Positions 60,290 to 64,000 of a stretch of 64,000 bases of DNA are shown one piece after another. How positions within the stretch are numbered: the stretch's first letter is position 1; every line of letters starts with the position of its first letter. Both the position numbers and the translations under genes were made by a program. The DNA lies in assembly GCA_030549335.1 (NCBI GenBank), contig CM060194.1:39511171-39575170 (forward strand), in the 5' to 3' direction. The notes beneath the pieces are model-generated. The model saw only the letters and a program-made list of their open reading frames with translations, had not been told where the DNA came from and ran no database searches. This DNA comes from Pontederia crassipes. Taxonomy: Eukaryota > Streptophyta > Magnoliopsida > Commelinales > Pontederiaceae.

Positions 60290-61545
60290 AGAAGTAGGTT
60301 ATAAAGACCAATAACTTTGCTCACTATTATTAATAATCACCACAATAGTTATTCATTAGAGACATTATCAATCACGATCGATGATTTAATTTCTCAAAAA
60401 TTTTTTTAACTTTCATAGCCATAATTTACCTAATATATTATTTCAACCGTTTAGTATGGTGACATGGTAAGCATATAAAAAAAATAGGTGTAAGAAAAAG
60501 ATTTGTTCTTAATAATGAATATTAAGATAGAGTAGTTACAAATTCTAGGCAAATCATGAATTTCCTCATATATCCATATAATCTAAAAGGATTGGTGGTT
60601 TTACAAATCAAACAACTCCACGTACCAACTAAACAATTTGTAAAGAAGATAAAATCAAAAGATATTGACAACTAATCTTATCAAAGCCTCACCTTTGTAT
60701 GTCAATCTACATTCATCAAGAATTCCATCGGAGATTATTTTCTTAAGTTGTCAAAGAGCTTATGTCTTTGTTTCACCATGATCACAAATAGACAACCCTA
60801 GAAGTTAATAATATCCACAATATAAAAGTTTAAATAAAAGTGTTTCTTAGATAACTATGATACCTTCTGTTATCATTATTTATCTTCTCTTTGAGCCAAT
60901 ATTTGAATTATTCTCAAGTTACAATCACTTAAGTCTAGGTGAACAAAAGAAAAGAAAAAGAATGAAGTTGGTCTTTCTATTTCTACCTTCTTTCATCTCG
61001 TAACGTTCATAAAAAAAAGTTCTCACATAAATGATATTTGTCCTAACCAAATGAAGTCATAAATGGTACTCCTATACATATGCTAACTAAGCATTCATAT
61101 TAAAATTGCATTCCTCATTTAGTCGGAATACAAATCAAATAACGAATTGGGATATTAAATAATGCTATGGAATAAAGATTTAACCACCAACTTCCATTTA
61201 GTCTAAAATATATAACTTTGGTATCTGGACTAGTATAATCAATAGAAAGGCTGCTAAATTAATCAATTAACTTGTATTTTAACATTTTCTTTAAATTTTG
61301 TAATTTGCTAAGGAGAATTATTTGAAATTGTATAGAATTACTTCATGATCATCACATTTTTCAAGTATAAAATTTGAAATGAAAAAAAATTTCCTTTAAT
61401 GAGGCATCTTTCATAATTCCTTTAGGATGTTTAACTCATCTACCAACTAGAGTATTGGTCGATAACATTTATTTGATGGCAGAAAATATGGATACGAGAT
61501 TGTCACATAAAACTACACCTGGAGACAGAGGCAACACAAGGAAGC
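60290..61545. other. AT-rich non-coding DNA
   Basis: No gene recognised. Confidence 0.45.
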
Positions 61546-61546
61546 A

Positions 61547-61549
<3 letters not shown>

Positions 61550-61603
<54 letters not shown>
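61550..61603. repeat. TA microsatellite
   Basis: About 27 TA units; the YIYIYI frames are artefacts. Confidence 0.97.
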
Positions 61604-61606
<3 letters not shown>

Positions 61607-61609
61607 ATC

Positions 61610-64000
61610 CTCCTCAAAAAATACATATATATCACAACTTTGAATTCTTAACTTGTATGTTCACCACAAGTAAAACCAGCAATGAACTTTTTTTTATCAA
61701 AATATCATTCAATGTTAAACCAGATGTCAACTTCATCTGCTTAAGAAAATCAGCACATCTTGTTTAAAAATAAAATGGCTTTAAAATGATTTATAATGCT
61801 AGTATTTGATGATAACGATATCATGGGAGCAAAATCTAGATATTCATTTGCAATATTTGAATTTAAGGTGAATCCAGCATGACGCGGAGATCAGAAGCTA
61901 ATCTAAATAGATCGAACATGAATTGCAGATCAGAAGCTTAACTCTTTTCTCAGAACATAATGTTTAAGCTTAACTCAACATATAGATTAAATATTCAAGC
62001 AACAAGTTACAAGTATACCTGAAGCCAAGAGCTGTAAATATGAAAGCATAGCAAACACCTTCTAACACAAGCAGCCAACACAACATAGTCTTCCGTAGAG
62101 CTCTTTTTGAAAGGTTATATCAAGCAGATATGCTTAAATAAAAAATGCAAACTTAAGGAATATAGCTAATTGCATGCTTGACCATTATTACATACCTAGT
62201 AACCAGAAAGTCAGCCTCAAATGCTTTAGTGAGGTAAGGCACTTACCAAATATTCAGTTAGGACAGAATGATATCATTGACAACCTCATGGTCATGGATA
62301 ACTGCATCATTTTCTCAGCTAACGAAGTTAAATATTAACTCATGCCATAAAGCAGCAGTAAGGTGTATTCAAAAGGTGATAAAACATCCATCTGCACGAT
62401 GGCATTTTCTTCTCAGTTACTAAAAAATCTACATGGATTAGCAATGCTGAAAAGTCCCATTAACTGAACACCAAATACTCATATGACAACACAACAGCTG
62501 AGGGAACTATAATGCAATCAGGCCCATGGTGCGACATGCCACCTAACAAACTGCAAAATGACAAACTTACATCAAGTTACTACAAGATGTTTTCATTTAC
62601 TAAGTTGGCACTCGTTATGCAATAACAAAGCAGCAGTTGAGGAACAACTAGGATGTAATTTAGACAGCTCTCCCATTATATCATCCATTCCCGCCTCTTA
62701 CTATTATTGATTAGTTTATATGAGATTTTTGTAACTGAGTTTTACATCAATGAAGAAATCTGGATGACTATCATCTTGCTAGTCATCCTTCTTTAAAAAA
62801 AAAATCCTCCTCAAGAACTTGTCTTGAAGGCCATTGAACAATCTGCATAATGGCACATGTTCCTAACCTATGAGACATATATAATTATCAAGTACCTCAA
62901 AAAATGCAACAAAGTAGGTTGACAAACTTCAACTGAACCCCTCAAAGCAGCAGCTGGGGGAACTGCAATACAATCAAGCCTATGGTGCATAATGCAGCGG
63001 CTGAAGGAACTGCAATTCAATCAAGCCTATGCTGAATAATGCCACCTAACAAGCCAGGCAATAACAATAACTCATATCAGTTACTACAAGATGCTTTTGA
63101 CCACACATTTCCTCAAGCATTGACAAATTCAATTAGCTGAATCCGCAGAAGAATATCATAAAGCATAAGCCAAAGAACAAGAATACAATCAAGCCCATGA
63201 AAATAACAAGCAAACTAACTGCATAATGTCAAATATTCTGCACCTAAGAAATATGAGTTAGAAAGAACTTTAAAGTATAAATGACATCATAGAAAAACTA
63301 CAATGTGAAAATAACATTCAAACCAGCAAATGTTAGCCAGATCAAAACTCTTATTGGTGAAAGCAGAAATGACAAAAAAAAAAAGAACTAAAATCTGAAA
63401 AGAGCATTAAACAGCCAGCAACTGTGACCAAAAGGAACCTATGCCCATTCCATTCATCTATCCACATGAGAAATCCCCATTAACCACACACAGGAATAAC
63501 ACATAAAATGAGGTATAACACATTACAAATTGTACTAAACTCAACTTTCCAGTAGGCGAAACTACAAAGTTCAAAAACACCATAGAAAACTACAAAGTCC
63601 AAAAGCACCATAAAAATGTAAACAAAGTATTGGCACAAAAATCACGAGTGGCAACTAAGGCATAGAACAATTTTTAAAAGTACAAACTTATAAAAAAATT
63701 GAAATGAGAAAGGACAACTAGCAAGAAGGTAGTCATCCAAGAGACAAACTTATAAAATTGGGTACAGTAACATGTAAATCAAAACCCTCAAAGATTACTA
63801 GTTGACCAAAAATCCACGTTATCCATGTAAATTATAAAGTTTAATTGTTATTCCAGGAAATTGTTTTGTATTCATGTTTCCTCTTATGTCATAAAAAGGA
63901 TATGAAGTTATCAGGAAGACCAAAATGTTATCGGTCAGAAACCATTTTTTGGCATTAAGCCCTTGGATCTCCCTTTTTAACTGAAAAAAGAAATGATCTT
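61610..64000. other. A-rich segment with diverged dispersed repeats
   Basis: No exon was recognised. A unit of the form GGAACTNNAATNCAATCANGCC then NATG recurs at about 62500, 62958, 63007 and 63185, with CAGTTACTACAAGATG also repeated (62575 and 63080). The segment resembles an intron or intergenic tract built from old tandem copies. Confidence 0.45.

Overview
This is nuclear DNA of a flowering plant. It is AT-rich, it carries a Dof transcription factor (a green-lineage family) with a spliced short first exon, and most of the rest is plant transposable elements: Ty1/copia, Ty3/gypsy, CACTA, Mutator-like, Helitron and hAT-like. Nothing in the sequence fixes the species. No prokaryotic operon, rRNA, tRNA or CRISPR array was seen.

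Layout. 1-4300: a decayed minus-strand copia element, split by a 1.24-kb CACTA element (3-bp target duplication AAC) and by the 3' end of a second copia element. 4300-11740: AT-rich non-coding DNA with a complete 316-bp Helitron, a long foldback element and a small hAT-like element. 11739-12278: a ribosomal protein uS12 (RPS23) pseudogene. 12665-18124: a 5.5-kb Mutator-like element with ~138-bp terminal inverted repeats. It carries a broken FAR1-type transposase gene (+) and a convergent GRF-type zinc-finger gene (-). 18435-31000: an ATT microsatellite, a short gypsy element with two LTRs, a gypsy RT remnant split by a second CACTA element (duplication TCT), a gypsy LTR with a recent 369-bp tandem duplication, and another gypsy remnant with a 1.9-kb LTR.

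32090-34119 holds the one clearly intact host gene: a two-exon Dof zinc-finger transcription factor on the minus strand, 301 residues.

37091-42810 is a 5.7-kb CACTA element (duplication GAT) with a decayed TNPA-like gene. 43330-53295 is a complete copia element (duplication GTCAC) with 1.27-kb LTRs, a broken gag-pol, and an extra open reading frame between pol and the 3' LTR. 53300-64000 has a CACTA end, a gypsy solo LTR (duplication CTTAT) inserted in an older LTR, a foldback repeat rich in GGGTCGGGT, an AT microsatellite and an A-rich segment with diverged repeats.

The elements are nested, so insertion order can be read: copia first, then CACTA and a second copia; gypsy pol first, then CACTA; older gypsy LTR first, then the solo LTR. 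Most interesting are the two-gene Mutator-like element and the copia element with the extra ORF.
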